This document shows, in pieces, positions 50,583 through 59,392 of a DNA stretch of 64,000 nucleotides. The first letter of the stretch is position 1. The number at the start of each line of letters is the position of its first letter. The position numbers and the translations under genes were made by a program. The stretch is taken from NCBI GenBank assembly GCA_030835125.1, contig JAUQWM010000002.1, forward strand, positions 1 to 64,000, in the 5' to 3' direction. Source of the DNA: Gemmatimonadaceae bacterium. GTDB lineage: Bacteria; Gemmatimonadota; Gemmatimonadetes; Gemmatimonadales; Gemmatimonadaceae. The notes beneath the pieces are model-generated. The model was not told where the DNA came from. It saw only the letters and a list, made by a program, of their open reading frames with translations, and did no database searches.

Positions 50583-51097
50583 TGAACCTGGGCGACGCAG
50601 CGGCCGGCCGCGCGATGGATGCGCTGCGGCGCCTGGTGAGTGCGCTGCGCACCTCGGGTGGAGCGGCCTCGGGAGAGCTGGGCATGAGTGTTGCCCAGCT
50701 CTTCGCGTTACGGGTGATCGGGGCGAGCCCGGGACTCGGGATGGGCGACCTGGCCGCGCGGACCCTCACCACGGCCAGCGCGGCCTCGGAAGTGGCCACG
50801 CGGCTGGTGGACCGGGGACTCGTCAGGCGGGAGCACGATGCGCGGGACCGCCGGCGGGTGGTGGTTCATCTCACGGCGGCGGGGACCGCTGTCCTGGCAC
50901 GCACCGAGGAGACGCTGCCCGAGCGACTCATCGCATCACTGTCGGCGATGAGCCCCGATGTGCGGGTGACGCTGGCCGACGCGCTGGACGCCTGGGTCGC
51001 CGGGGCCGGACTCGCGGCGGTCGCGCCGAGCATGTTCGGCGAAAGCGCGACCCCGGCGGGTGGTGTTCGTGCCGTGGAGCCGGGCCCGGGGGAGTGA
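50582..51097 (+). CDS. MarR family transcriptional regulator
   Basis: 171-residue winged-helix protein from GTG 50582, which shares one base with the nirK stop. The core reads MSVAQLFALRVIGASPGLGMGDLAART (recognition region; cut) and the wing RLVDRGLVRREHDARDRRRVVVHLTAAG, the classical 'D.RDRR...V.LT..G' signature. The C-terminal tail is Ala/Gly-rich. Being coupled to nirK, it is the prime candidate for controlling nitrite reductase, for example through the dyads at 49419 and 49510. Confidence 0.88.
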   Translation: MNLGDAAAGRAMDALRRLVSALRTSGGAASGELGMSVAQLFALRVIGASPGLGMGDLAARTLTTASAASEVATRLVDRGLVRREHDARDRRRVVVHLTAAGTAVLARTEETLPERLIASLSAMSPDVRVTLADALDAWVAGAGLAAVAPSMFGESATPAGGVRAVEPGPGE

Positions 51098-51122
51098 CGC
51101 CCCGGGGGCACCGGGCGCCGAC

Positions 51123-51662
51123 TCAGGCGATCGCCGGGTTCGCCTCGTCGACCGTGGTCTTGCAGGCCGGCTCGCGCAACGGCTTCAGTCTCGGCTCGGC
51201 GCCTAACCAGTAGAGCCCGTTGGCCATGATGCAGAACCCGGTGCCGGCGAACCACACCATGGCGCCCCCCACGAACGCCGTGAAGCCGAGCCACCAGGGG
51301 CTGTGCACCAGCGACAACCCGGACGCGATGGTGAGGTTGATGCCCACCGCGAGGTAAATGCGGCGCTCGAGGAACCAGGCGTCCGTCTGCATGAAGTACG
51401 GCTGGCCAGGCTTCCACCCCTCGCGGGCGAGCATCGGCTCGAAGCCGAACTTTGCCAGCACGTTGCCGACGATGCAGAAGCCGGTGAGCGCGACGGCGAT
51501 CGACGCCCAGGCGGTCGCGACGACGCCAAGGACCCAGAGCGGGCTCACGAGCCAGGCCATGGTGGTGGCGGCGAGCAGAACGATCCCGGCGATGAGCCAG
51601 ACGGTTCGCTCGATGTACCAGCGATTGGTGGGAACGATGTAGACGCCGCTGCGAGTGCTCAT
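51123..51662 (-). CDS. Membrane protein with two DUF2892-like units
   Basis: 179 residues with four membrane helices arranged as two repeats of the YgaP-like (DUF2892) unit: first ERTVWLIAGIVLLAATTMAWLVSPLW...GFCIVGNVLAKFGFEP, second ERRIYLAVGINLTIASGLSLVHSPWW...GFCIMANGLYWLGAEP (both quoted in part). Each unit ends with the GFC block. Such proteins are often associated with sulfur or rhodanese functions; no such gene is adjacent. Function unknown. Confidence 0.85.
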   Translation of the reverse strand: MSTRSGVYIVPTNRWYIERTVWLIAGIVLLAATTMAWLVSPLWVLGVVATAWASIAVALTGFCIVGNVLAKFGFEPMLAREGWKPGQPYFMQTDAWFLERRIYLAVGINLTIASGLSLVHSPWWLGFTAFVGGAMVWFAGTGFCIMANGLYWLGAEPRLKPLREPACKTTVDEANPAIA

Positions 51663-51978
51663 CGGTCCACTCCGGTCATGGGTGACGCGCGGCGCTCGGC
51701 TGGTCGATGCCCATCCGGAGCGCGATACAACACGATGTGTCCCCGGGGCTTGCCCAGCCAGTCCGGGAATTCCCGGGGGTTGCGCACGGTCCCCGGATAT
51801 TGCAGCCTTTACGGCGGCGGCAATCCACGCCGAACCTCAGCGACCCTGCCCCAGCAGGGGTCCATCGAGAGGCAAAGGGGGGCATACTCCCGGATTCGCG
51901 ACGACGTGACCTTTGCGTTGCTGCGCTGCGTGTCGCTGGGGGGCTCGCGGTCGCGGCTCAACCGCAGAGGACATCACG
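51663..51978. promoter_or_regulatory. Divergent intergenic region with 14-bp palindrome
   Basis: 316 bases between the DUF2892 gene and the AHSA1-like gene. The perfect palindrome CCGGGAATTCCCGG (51763-51776) sits 100 bases ahead of the DUF2892 start and may be an operator. A GGTGTCGCTGGG-like stretch precedes the next gene; no clear promoter boxes. Confidence 0.4.
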
Positions 51979-52743
51979 ATGACGACGCAGAAGGACTTCA
52001 AGCGGCTCGTTCGCGGCCGCATGCAGAAGACGGGCGAGTCGTACACGACCGCCCGTGCGCACCTGCTGAGTGCTAAGCATGATGCGCAAGGCGCAGAGAG
52101 CTCGAGCGCAAGGCGCAAGGCGCAAGGCACCAAGGGTGACGGACCGCCGGTTCTGCCTCTTGTGAACGGCAGCGTGCAGGGGCCGGTCGCGCCGGCGGAT
52201 CTCGCGACGATCGCCGGGTTGAGCGACGCGAAGATCAGGGAGAAGACCGGCTGCACCTGGGAGAAGTGGGTCTGGGCGCTGGACCAGGTGAACGCGCACC
52301 AGTGGCCCCACGGCGAAATCGCCCGTTACGTCCGCGAGAAATACAAGGTCACGGGCTGGTGGTCGCAGTACGTGACGGTGGGCTATGAACGGATCCGCGG
52401 ATTGCGCGAGAAAGGGCAGCGCCGGAGCGGCACCTGGGAAGTGTCGAAGAGCCGGACCATCAACGCCGCGGCCGGCACGCTGTTCAGGGCCTTCAAGCAG
52501 CCGAAGCTCCGGTCGTCGTGGCTGAAGGACGGGAAGGCCGTGGTGCGCTCGTCGGTGCCTGGCAAGACGGTGCGCTTCACGTGGGAAGACGGCACGTCGG
52601 TGGAGGCGTACGTCACGCCGAAGGGGCGCTCCAGGGCGGTGGTGTCGGTCGCGCACACGAAGCTTGCGAGCAAGGCGGAGGCCGCCCGGGTGAAAGCCTA
52701 CTGGGAGGAACAGCTCGCGGCCCTGGCTGCGATGGTGGAGTAG
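51979..52743 (+). CDS. Protein with N-terminal DUF4287-like and C-terminal AHSA1/SRPBCC-like domains
   Basis: 254 residues, cytoplasmic. ATG 51979 starts a DUF4287-type helical module (MTTQKDFKRLVRGRMQKTGE...TTARAHLLS). A second helical part follows (SDAKIREKTGCTWEKWVWALDQ, HGEIARYVREKY) and then a START-like AHSA1 domain (INAAAGTLFRAF, VRFTWEDGTSVEAYVTPKGRS), which usually binds a hydrophobic ligand. Between the modules the DNA holds a GCGCAAG heptamer array (52084-52126) read in frame as a Gln/Ala/Arg/Ser-rich linker. Confidence 0.75.
   Translation: MTTQKDFKRLVRGRMQKTGESYTTARAHLLSAKHDAQGAESSSARRKAQGTKGDGPPVLPLVNGSVQGPVAPADLATIAGLSDAKIREKTGCTWEKWVWALDQVNAHQWPHGEIARYVREKYKVTGWWSQYVTVGYERIRGLREKGQRRSGTWEVSKSRTINAAAGTLFRAFKQPKLRSSWLKDGKAVVRSSVPGKTVRFTWEDGTSVEAYVTPKGRSRAVVSVAHTKLASKAEAARVKAYWEEQLAALAAMVE
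52084..52126. repeat. Heptanucleotide array GCGCAAG inside a coding region
   Basis: GCGCAAG, GCGCAGA, an 8-base break, then three GCGCAAG in register. It is translated as part of an interdomain linker. The reverse complement resembles the TGCGCYY units at 10007. Confidence 0.8.
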
Positions 52744-52788
52744 GCGGTACCCATCCACCACAGGGAGGTGTTCGATAGCCTTGGCGGA

Positions 52789-52900
52789 CACCACGGGGGT
52801 CACAGGGGATCACCGAGGCGGTGACGGTCATCGCTCGTTAGGTCTGTCGTTCCCGGTTCTCCTTCCTGCGGTTCCTGTGTCCTCAGTGACCCCCGTGGTG
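52789..52900. repeat. Palindromic intergenic element, copy A
   Basis: Ends are perfect 15-bp inverted repeats CACCACGGGGGTCAC/GTGACCCCCGTGGTG. The interior holds CCTGTGTCCTCA close to the right arm. No open reading frame. Copy B lies 85 bases downstream. Confidence 0.75.
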
Positions 52901-52985
52901 AATACGGTTTGGAGAGACCAGGTCAGAAGGCCGCACGAGGAACCGGCAGAAAGTCTCGAGGTGGTTCACATGAAGAAAGCCTGAG

Positions 52986-53101
52986 CACCACAGGGGTCAC
53001 GGGGGTCCAGAGGGTGCATCCTGAAGTTGACACGGCGTTACCCGGGCAGCCCATCAGGATCTTTCCTTCCGTGCCCCATGTCCTCTGTGACCCCTGTGGT
53101 G
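52986..53101. repeat. Palindromic intergenic element, copy B
   Basis: Ends are perfect 15-bp inverted repeats CACCACAGGGGTCAC/GTGACCCCTGTGGTG, differing from copy A by one compensated base pair: the change is on both arms, so pairing is kept. The interior differs, but the right side keeps TTCC.TG....TGTCCTC.GTGACCCC.GTGGTG. Confidence 0.75.
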
Positions 53102-53318
53102 CAAACAGGCTTGCGAGAGGCGGGTCCGGAACAGAAGTGTCGATCGTTGGAAGCGCAGGAAACGGTGACGTTCAGTCGGAATCGTCCTGAAGGGCTCGAT
53201 CGCCAAATACGGGACGAGGAATCGGCAGGGTGGCCATGGTGACGTGGGTCCAACGCCCCACCCATGCCGCCCTGCGCCCTCGGGGACGACGGACCGTGGG
53301 CGACCTGCCGCACGCTGA

Positions 53319-53810
53319 TCAGTCCATCGCTCGCGCTGCCAGCCACTCCTCCCGGGTCAGCGCGTTGCCGTCCAGTCGTCCGAACTGGGAGACGAGGCGG
53401 AGGCAGGGGCCGGTTGCGGTGACTCGTTCCAGCATGAGCGTCTCGAAGGCGAACCCCAGTACGTGCCTGACGAGAAACCCTCCGTTCCCCCGCCCTCGAT
53501 AGGCCTGGCCAATCGCGACAATGAGTCGTGGCACGCCCTGCACCCCGATGAGGCGGCAGATCCCTGACACCTGGGCCTGATCGGTCAGCACGAATATCCA
53601 GGCCCTGCCTGCTTCCCGTGCTTTCGTTGCCGCCTCGATGTACTCGGCCGCGGCTTCCGGGGAGAGCGGCACACTGATGGCCGCCACCGCGGCGACGTCA
53701 GGTTCGCGGGACAGCGCGCGCAGTCCTTCGACATGTGCCGCGGACAACGGAACGACTCTCCGCGACTCACTCGCGGAGATCTCGGCGGAGCCCTGGCGCG
53801 CGGCCATCAT
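53319..53810 (-). CDS. GNAT family N-acetyltransferase
   Basis: 163-residue acetyltransferase from ATG 53810 (a second ATG follows directly). The segment RVVPLSAAHVEGLRAL is the RimL-like N-terminus; SGICRLIG and the acetyl-CoA loop AIGQAYRGRGNGGFLVRHVL form motif A. The C-terminal part is ATGPCLRLVSQFGRLDGNALTREEW. Substrate unknown. It ends just after the palindromic elements and reads away from the TonB-plug-like gene. Confidence 0.85.
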   Translation of the reverse strand: MMAARQGSAEISASESRRVVPLSAAHVEGLRALSREPDVAAVAAISVPLSPEAAAEYIEAATKAREAGRAWIFVLTDQAQVSGICRLIGVQGVPRLIVAIGQAYRGRGNGGFLVRHVLGFAFETLMLERVTATGPCLRLVSQFGRLDGNALTREEWLAARAMD

Positions 53811-54207
53811 TGCAGTCGCCCGCGAATTCGTGCCGCCTTGGGAGCCACCGGCCGGCGTCCAGTCGCGCGCTTGATGCGGGCCGCGCTGCGGTCGGGAACA
53901 CCACGAGGTGGTCGCGTTCGAGCCGTTTCCGTATGAGGCAGCACCACCACGCGGGCACCCAGCACCAGGGTGTGGAGCAGGATCCAGCGTCGGCGATCCG
54001 GGACAAACATCAACACCTTCCTCGAGAGTGCGGCCAATTCCTCCTCCCAATGTGCCCCTTCGTCGGGAACTGGGCCAGCAAAGGACCTTCCGCGCGTTCC
54101 CCGGGATTGCACGGCGGGCGAGGGATCCGTTTGGCAGCTCGCGATTCTCCCGCGCGGCGAACAGCGCTCCGGAGGCACCAAATCGCTGGGATCGGGTAGC
54201 CGGATCC
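53811..54207. other. Divergent intergenic region
   Basis: 397 bases between two divergent genes. Frames stay open on both strands; one on the minus strand (up to 54181) includes a stretch like FVPDRRRWILLHTLVLGARVV (in part) that might be a small hydrophobic protein, but its ends lack protein character. I treat the stretch as promoter DNA. Confidence 0.4.
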
Positions 54208-54987
54208 GTGTACCGAACCATTCTCGCGCTGCTCCTCGCCGTGGTGAGAGCCACAGGTGCCCAGGCGCCGCCGCCGGCGCAGGGCCCGGACACCACCCGC
54301 GCCGTCATACAGGGCAGCGTGCGCGACTCACTCGGAATCGCCATCGACGGCGCGAGCGTCCTGGTACGGCCCGGTGGACTCATCTTCCGCACCGATTCGG
54401 CTGGCCGGTTCGTGGCGCGCGGCATTCCGGTCGGAAACCTGTCGCTGACGGTGCGACGCCTCGGATTGTCGCCGCTGGAGTCACAGGTGACCGTCCACCC
54501 CGGCACCACGGTGACCGTCGACCTCGTGATGCGGCGCCTCCCGCAGGTCCTGGCCCAGGTGGAGATCAACGCGGCACAGAACCGGCAATGCCCGCGCTTC
54601 TCGCTGGACGGAATCCTCTGCCGGCGCGAGGTCGGCAAGGGCCAATTCATGAATCGCGAGGAAATCGTCGCGACCGGGGCGATCTTCCCGCAACACGTGC
54701 TGCGCGACTTGCCCGGTTTTCGCGTCAACCTCAACGGCGACCCGAGGAGGATCGAGTCCATCGCGGGCTGGCGTTGCATGGAGTTCCTGGTGGACGGGCG
54801 CCCGCCGAGCCGCATCGACCCCGTGCCGCGGGTGCGGGACATGTTCGCGGTGGAGGTCTACCAGCCTGACGAGGCTCCTCCCGAGTACAGGCAGTGGGTC
54901 TGGCGCGGCGCCTACCCGTGCACCCTCGTGATCTTCTGGTCGAGCCGAGTCGGACGACAGGCCAACCGGGTTCCGAGACAGGAGTGA
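54208..54987 (+). CDS. Exported protein with carboxypeptidase-regulatory-like and TonB-plug-like domains
   Basis: 259 residues from GTG 54208. The signal peptide ends near TGAQA. A carboxypeptidase-regulatory-like sandwich (IQGSVRDSLGIAIDGASVLV, RTDSAGRFVARGIP) is followed by a part resembling the start of a TonB receptor plug (MRRLPQVLAQVEI, FLVDGRPPSRIDPVPR). There is no barrel, so it is a stand-alone periplasmic or surface protein rather than a receptor. Related short proteins are common in this kind of genome; function unknown. Confidence 0.75.
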   Translation: MYRTILALLLAVVRATGAQAPPPAQGPDTTRAVIQGSVRDSLGIAIDGASVLVRPGGLIFRTDSAGRFVARGIPVGNLSLTVRRLGLSPLESQVTVHPGTTVTVDLVMRRLPQVLAQVEINAAQNRQCPRFSLDGILCRREVGKGQFMNREEIVATGAIFPQHVLRDLPGFRVNLNGDPRRIESIAGWRCMEFLVDGRPPSRIDPVPRVRDMFAVEVYQPDEAPPEYRQWVWRGAYPCTLVIFWSSRVGRQANRVPRQE

Positions 54988-55039
54988 CCCGGGGCGCCCC
55001 AGCGGTGTGCGCTGAGTCAACGTCGGCGAAGGTCCGGGG

Positions 55040-56002
55040 GTGAGCATTGCGGGCATGCCGCTGATCCGCTTCCCCCACTTCAAGTCCCTCCTGCTCGCCC
55101 TCGTCCTCGGCTGCGGCGCAGACAGCGCCGGGCCCGTCGATCCGCCTGACGAAGAGGGCGCACCGGCCGACTTGCCGGCACGAACGGTCTTCCCGGCCGA
55201 CAACGCGTGGAATCGCGACATCTCCGCGGACCCGGTCGACCCGAATTCGACGAACCTGATTGCCTCCTGCGGGGCGACGCGGAGCCTGCATCCCGACTTC
55301 GGGACGACATACGACGGCGCGCCCTGGGGGATTCCCTACATCACCGTGCGAGGCGACCAGGCACGCGTTCCGGTGAGCTTCTACTACGCTGACGAGAGCG
55401 ATCCAGGGCCGTACCCGATCCCGCCCGGCGCGCCGGTCGAGGGGGGCGCCGCGTCGTCAGGCGATCGCCACGTGATCGTGGTCGACGTCGACAACTGGAT
55501 GCTGTACGAGTTGTTCGACGCGCGGCCGGTGAACGGCGGCACGAGCTGGACGGCCGGGTCGGGGGCCATCTTCGACCTCAGCTCCAATGGGCTGCGACCT
55601 GACGGCTGGACATCGGCCGACGCGGCGGGGCTACCGATCTTCCCGGGCCTGGCCCGGTATGACGAAGTGGCGGCCGGCGCGATTCCCCATGCCCTGCGCT
55701 TCACCTGTCCCGTAACCCGGCGTGCGTACGTGCCGCCGGCGCGACACTGGGCGAGCAACCAGACCGACCCGAACCTCCCGCCGATGGGGATGCGCGTGCG
55801 CCTCAAGGCAAGCGTCGACATCTCGACCTTCCCGCCAGACGCGCAGGTCATTCTGGCCGCCCTCAAGAAGTACGGGATGATCCTGGCCGACAACGGCGGC
55901 GGCTTCTTCGTCAGTGGTGCCCCCGACCCCCGCTGGAACGACGAGGCCATCGACAGCCTCAAGCGGATCAAGGGGGCCGACTTCGAGGTCGTCCGCCCCT
56001 AG
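55040..56002 (+). CDS. Conserved secreted lipoprotein, unknown function
   Basis: 320 residues (or 315 from ATG 55055). Lipobox LVLGC. The mature part contains highly patterned blocks: FPADNAWNRDIS, DESDPGPYPIPPGAPVEGG, GDRHVIVVDVDNWMLYELFDA, GWTSADAAGLPIFPGLARYDEV (in part), PPMGMRVRLKASVDIS and ILADNGGGFFVSG. I recall the same blocks in secreted proteins of many soil bacteria but no assigned function. A beta-rich enzyme or binding fold is likely. A long heptamer array starts two bases after its stop. Confidence 0.78.
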   Translation: MSIAGMPLIRFPHFKSLLLALVLGCGADSAGPVDPPDEEGAPADLPARTVFPADNAWNRDISADPVDPNSTNLIASCGATRSLHPDFGTTYDGAPWGIPYITVRGDQARVPVSFYYADESDPGPYPIPPGAPVEGGAASSGDRHVIVVDVDNWMLYELFDARPVNGGTSWTAGSGAIFDLSSNGLRPDGWTSADAAGLPIFPGLARYDEVAAGAIPHALRFTCPVTRRAYVPPARHWASNQTDPNLPPMGMRVRLKASVDISTFPPDAQVILAALKKYGMILADNGGGFFVSGAPDPRWNDEAIDSLKRIKGADFEVVRP

Positions 56003-56003
56003 G

Positions 56004-56087
56004 GCAGAGTGCAGAGTGCAGAGTGCAGAGTGCAGAGTGCAGAGTGCAGAGTGCAGAGTGCAGAGTGCAGAGTGCACAGCGCAGAGG
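56004..56087. repeat. Heptanucleotide array GCAGAGT (10 perfect plus 2 variant copies)
   Basis: Longest array in the window: ten identical GCAGAGT units (56004-56073), then GCACAGC and GCAGAGG. It fills the gap between two convergent genes. The same unit, same strand, forms the array at 61793. Confidence 0.95.
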
Positions 56088-56104
56088 GCAGGACGGCGTT
56101 GGGG

Positions 56105-58507
56105 CTATTCATAGGCGAGGGCGGTGCGCGCGCTGACGCGCGTGGCACGAACGGCTGGCCAGGCACATGCCAGCAGGGACACCACGACCACGACGCCTAA
56201 CCACACCGCGACCCCGGACCACTGCGGAGCGATCGCGACCGGCGTCTTGAAGAAGATCCGCCCGAACGCGTTCCCGAGCACGATGCCCATCGGTGCGCTC
56301 AGGGGAATGGCAAGCGCCCAGCTGGCCACCGCCACGGCGAGGCCCTCGCCCTGGACCACCAGGTGGATGGCCCCGTGACGCGCCCCGATCGCCCGGAGCA
56401 CCCCGATCTCCCGCGTCCGCTCGAGCACCGCGAGGCTCATGGTCGATGCGAGCGCCAGGCCGCCGACCACCAGCATCAGCCAGCCCATCACCGACAGGAA
56501 CTCGGCCACCATCAGCAGGTGATCCTCGATGGACGCCCGCGTGTCGGCGACCCTGGATGAAGTAACGCGCAGCCCACCGACCAATGGGGTCAGACCCCAT
56601 TGCGTCGGGGTCGCCGACAGCGCCGCATGCACCCGCTCCCTAGTGGTCGCCTGCGCGGCGACGTCGTCCTCCGCGAAGTCCACGGCCGCGCGGGTGGCAC
56701 CGGGATCCCCGGTGACCGCGGCCAGGGCCTCGCGCGAGACCCACGCCGAGCCCAGGACCCCGGCCGCGATGCCAACGATTGTCCACTCACTCGTCACCTC
56801 GCCGATCCTGAGGGTCACGGTGTTTCCCAGCGCGAGCGCGGGTTCGTCCTCGGCCTGCCTGGCGCTCACCACCATCTCGCGGGAGGCGCCATCGGCGAGC
56901 CACCGTCCAGACGTCGGCTGGATGGCCACGAGCCGCGTTCCGACCGGCACTCCAGTGAGGCCCAGGGAAGATCCCCAGGTCCCTTCCGCCCCGACCAGGA
57001 CGCCCGACGCCGCTGACCAGGCCTCGGCGCCCCGCACCCCTGGCACACGGGCGAGCGCCGCCTCCAGCGAATCCACGGGCACGCCGGGCGCGATGCCTAA
57101 CGTCAGGTCATAGGCCATGGCGTCGAAGGTCCGGTCCATCGCGGACCGGATCCCGGCCTTGAGGTTGAGCGCCCCGAGGAAGACCGCGCCGCCCATGGCC
57201 AGCGTGAGCAGGGTGCGGGCCATCCGTCCCCGGCGGCGGAAGGCGTTCCGCACCGAGAGCAGCACGGGCCGGGAGACACCGCCGAGCCGCGTGAGCCAGC
57301 CGGTGCCCTCGGGGCGGGCGCTGACGCCGAAGTCGCGCAGCGCCGCGCTCACCGAGAGCCGGCTGCCGCGCCACACGGGAACGGCGGCGGCGAGCATCGG
57401 CAGCACCGCCCCTACGGCGAGCTGGACGACGATGACCCACACAGGCACCGACGCCGTCGACGCGTCGAAGTTGAGCATGCCCGCGGTGAACCCGGCGTAC
57501 GCCTTGCCGATGGCCGCCGAGGCGGGGATGGCGATCGCCGAGGCCATCACGCCCATGATGCCGGCGACGCCGAGGTACATCGCGGCGACCTGGGCCGGCC
57601 GCGCGCCCACCGCCTTCATGACCGCGATCTCGCGGACCTGCCCGGCGAGCATGGCCTCGACCAGATTGAGCGCGAGCAACGCGCTGAGGATGAGGGCGAG
57701 GATGCCGAAGCCGGCCTGCGTGTAGAGCAGGGAGTTCATCTGGTCGGCGTGGATGTGCTTGCCCGGCACGGGCACGTCGACGTCGCGCACGCGCCCGCCT
57801 GACGAGGCAATCGCCGCCACTAGCCCGGACGCGACGCGCCGGATGCTGTCGCGCGCCAGTGCCGGGTCACGCGTGACGAAACGGATCTCGTCGAGGTGCC
57901 CGCCGGCGCCGAGCCGCGCGAGTGCCGCCGGGGTCACGAACGCATAGACGACGTGTTCCATCCATCCCGGGGCCAGGCCGACGTCGCGCGCGACGCCACT
58001 GACCCGCAGGGGGACGGGAGCCCCTTCACCGACCGCGACGAAGAGGGACTCGCCGACACCGGCCGGCGCGAGGTCGAGGGAGGACCGCTCGATGACGATG
58101 GCGTCATCCGCGACGGGCCACTCGCCCGCCTCGAGGCGGAGGCGCCCGATCCGGCCGTCCGCGAGGTCCTCGCGGGCGAAGAGACGGACGCCGATCCAGC
58201 CGCCGGCGCCTCGGGCGCGCGCCGCCACGGTGCGGCCGGCGGCGACGCTGCCTAACGCAGGGTCGGCGCGGAGGACGGCCAGGAGCGCCGGGGTGACCGC
58301 GTCGACCGTGATCGTGCCTGACGCGGGCGTGCTCGCGACGTAGCCCCGGTCGACCACGTCGCGCACGATCGCCCAGGTGGCGAGGACGGAGCCCGCGCCC
58401 ACGATGCCGATCGCGATCGCGAGGACCACGATCACGGTGCGGGCGCGGTGGATCCAGAGGTCCCGGGCGACCTTGCGCCAGCGCGGGCTGAGCTCAGGCA
58501 CGGGCAT
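56105..58507 (-). CDS. ABC exporter permease (FtsX/MacB type)
   Basis: 800-residue inner-membrane permease from ATG 58507. Membrane helix at about 22-45, long periplasmic domain, three helices in the middle (TQAGFGILALILSALLALN start), a second periplasmic part and three C-terminal helices ending RVSARTALAYE. It belongs to the two-FtsX-domain permeases. Its start overlaps the end of the ATPase gene by 14 bases. The substrate is unknown: lipoprotein, peptide or antibiotic export are all possible. Confidence 0.88.
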   Translation of the reverse strand: MPVPELSPRWRKVARDLWIHRARTVIVVLAIAIGIVGAGSVLATWAIVRDVVDRGYVASTPASGTITVDAVTPALLAVLRADPALGSVAAGRTVAARARGAGGWIGVRLFAREDLADGRIGRLRLEAGEWPVADDAIVIERSSLDLAPAGVGESLFVAVGEGAPVPLRVSGVARDVGLAPGWMEHVVYAFVTPAALARLGAGGHLDEIRFVTRDPALARDSIRRVASGLVAAIASSGGRVRDVDVPVPGKHIHADQMNSLLYTQAGFGILALILSALLALNLVEAMLAGQVREIAVMKAVGARPAQVAAMYLGVAGIMGVMASAIAIPASAAIGKAYAGFTAGMLNFDASTASVPVWVIVVQLAVGAVLPMLAAAVPVWRGSRLSVSAALRDFGVSARPEGTGWLTRLGGVSRPVLLSVRNAFRRRGRMARTLLTLAMGGAVFLGALNLKAGIRSAMDRTFDAMAYDLTLGIAPGVPVDSLEAALARVPGVRGAEAWSAASGVLVGAEGTWGSSLGLTGVPVGTRLVAIQPTSGRWLADGASREMVVSARQAEDEPALALGNTVTLRIGEVTSEWTIVGIAAGVLGSAWVSREALAAVTGDPGATRAAVDFAEDDVAAQATTRERVHAALSATPTQWGLTPLVGGLRVTSSRVADTRASIEDHLLMVAEFLSVMGWLMLVVGGLALASTMSLAVLERTREIGVLRAIGARHGAIHLVVQGEGLAVAVASWALAIPLSAPMGIVLGNAFGRIFFKTPVAIAPQWSGVAVWLGVVVVVSLLACAWPAVRATRVSARTALAYE

Positions 58508-59186
58508 GGACCTCGTCGCCGATGACGACCCCGTCGGCCAGCGAGACGACGCGGGACGCATACGCGCGCGCCGCCGGCGCGTGGGTCGCCATCACCAGGG
58601 TCTGCCCCTCGCGCACCAGTCCATCGAAGAGGGCGAGCACCTCGGCGGACGTGCGGGAATCGAGGTTCCCGGTGGGTTCGTCGGCGAGGAGCACGGGCGG
58701 TTCGTTGGCCAGGGCCCGCGCGATGGCGACACGTTGCTGCTGCCCGCCGGAGAGGGTGTGCGGCAGCTTGTGTGCCTGGTCGGCGACGCCGACGCGCTCG
58801 AGGAGCTGCCTGGCCCGCTGCCGGCGTTCCCGCGCGGCGAACGTGCCGCAGAAGTCCATCGGGAGCATGACATTCTCGAGCGCGGTGAGCGTGGGTAGCA
58901 GCTGGAAGAACTGGAAGACGATGCCGACCGCCGTGCCCCGCCATGCGGACATGGCCCGCTCAGACAGCGTATGGACCGCGGTGCCGGCGACGTGCACGGT
59001 GCCCGAGGTGGGATGGTCGATCCCCGCCAGGAGTCCGAGGAGTGTCGACTTGCCGCTCCCGGACTGGCCGATCACGGTGACGAACTCTCCCCGTTCGATG
59101 TCGAGGGACACGTCCCGCAGCGCCGTGAACGGCCCCGCGGGGGTGTCGAACGTCCGGGCGACGTGGTCGAGCGAGATGAGGGGCAT
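58494..59186 (-). CDS. ABC transporter ATP-binding protein (LolD/MacB type)
   Basis: 230-residue ATPase partner of the permease. Walker A GQSGSGKST, signature LSGGQQQR, Walker B VLLADEPTGNLD and a switch histidine in MATHAP. I place the start at ATG 59186 (MPLISLDHV), where family homology begins. The gene is divergent from a DUF1579-like gene; their gap is 206 bases. Confidence 0.92.
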   Translation of the reverse strand: MPLISLDHVARTFDTPAGPFTALRDVSLDIERGEFVTVIGQSGSGKSTLLGLLAGIDHPTSGTVHVAGTAVHTLSERAMSAWRGTAVGIVFQFFQLLPTLTALENVMLPMDFCGTFAARERRQRARQLLERVGVADQAHKLPHTLSGGQQQRVAIARALANEPPVLLADEPTGNLDSRTSAEVLALFDGLVREGQTLVMATHAPAARAYASRVVSLADGVVIGDEVHARA

Positions 59187-59392
59187 AACGGGTGGAAGGA
59201 GGCGGGATCCGTTCAAACCAGGAGGGATGCACATCGGGTGACACAGGAACCGTACGCGGGCGAGCACGCGCGACGCGAGTCGCCGTCCTGCCGTTCACCG
59301 GCACGGACGGACCATTCAGCGAATGGCGGGTGGAATCGCCGGCTCGACGCCACGATCCTTGGGGCATCCGACGTCAACACAGGAGTGTCACG

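Larger units (their letters stand above)
52744..53318. other. Intergenic region with two related palindromic elements
   Basis: 575 bases without a credible gene. It consists mainly of two similar elements (52789-52900 and 52986-53101, listed separately) and flanks that are also related to each other: GCACGAGGAACCGGCAG after the first and GACGAGGAATCGGCAGG after the second. Confidence 0.6.

Noticed and set aside
53807-54181. Minus-strand frame with a hydrophobic stretch between two divergent genes
   Set aside because: Its N- and C-terminal parts look like translated GC-rich intergenic DNA, and no start with a ribosome-binding site was found.
56004-56087. Regular repeat resembling a CRISPR array
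   Set aside because: The unit is 7 bp and there are no spacers; it is a simple tandem repeat.
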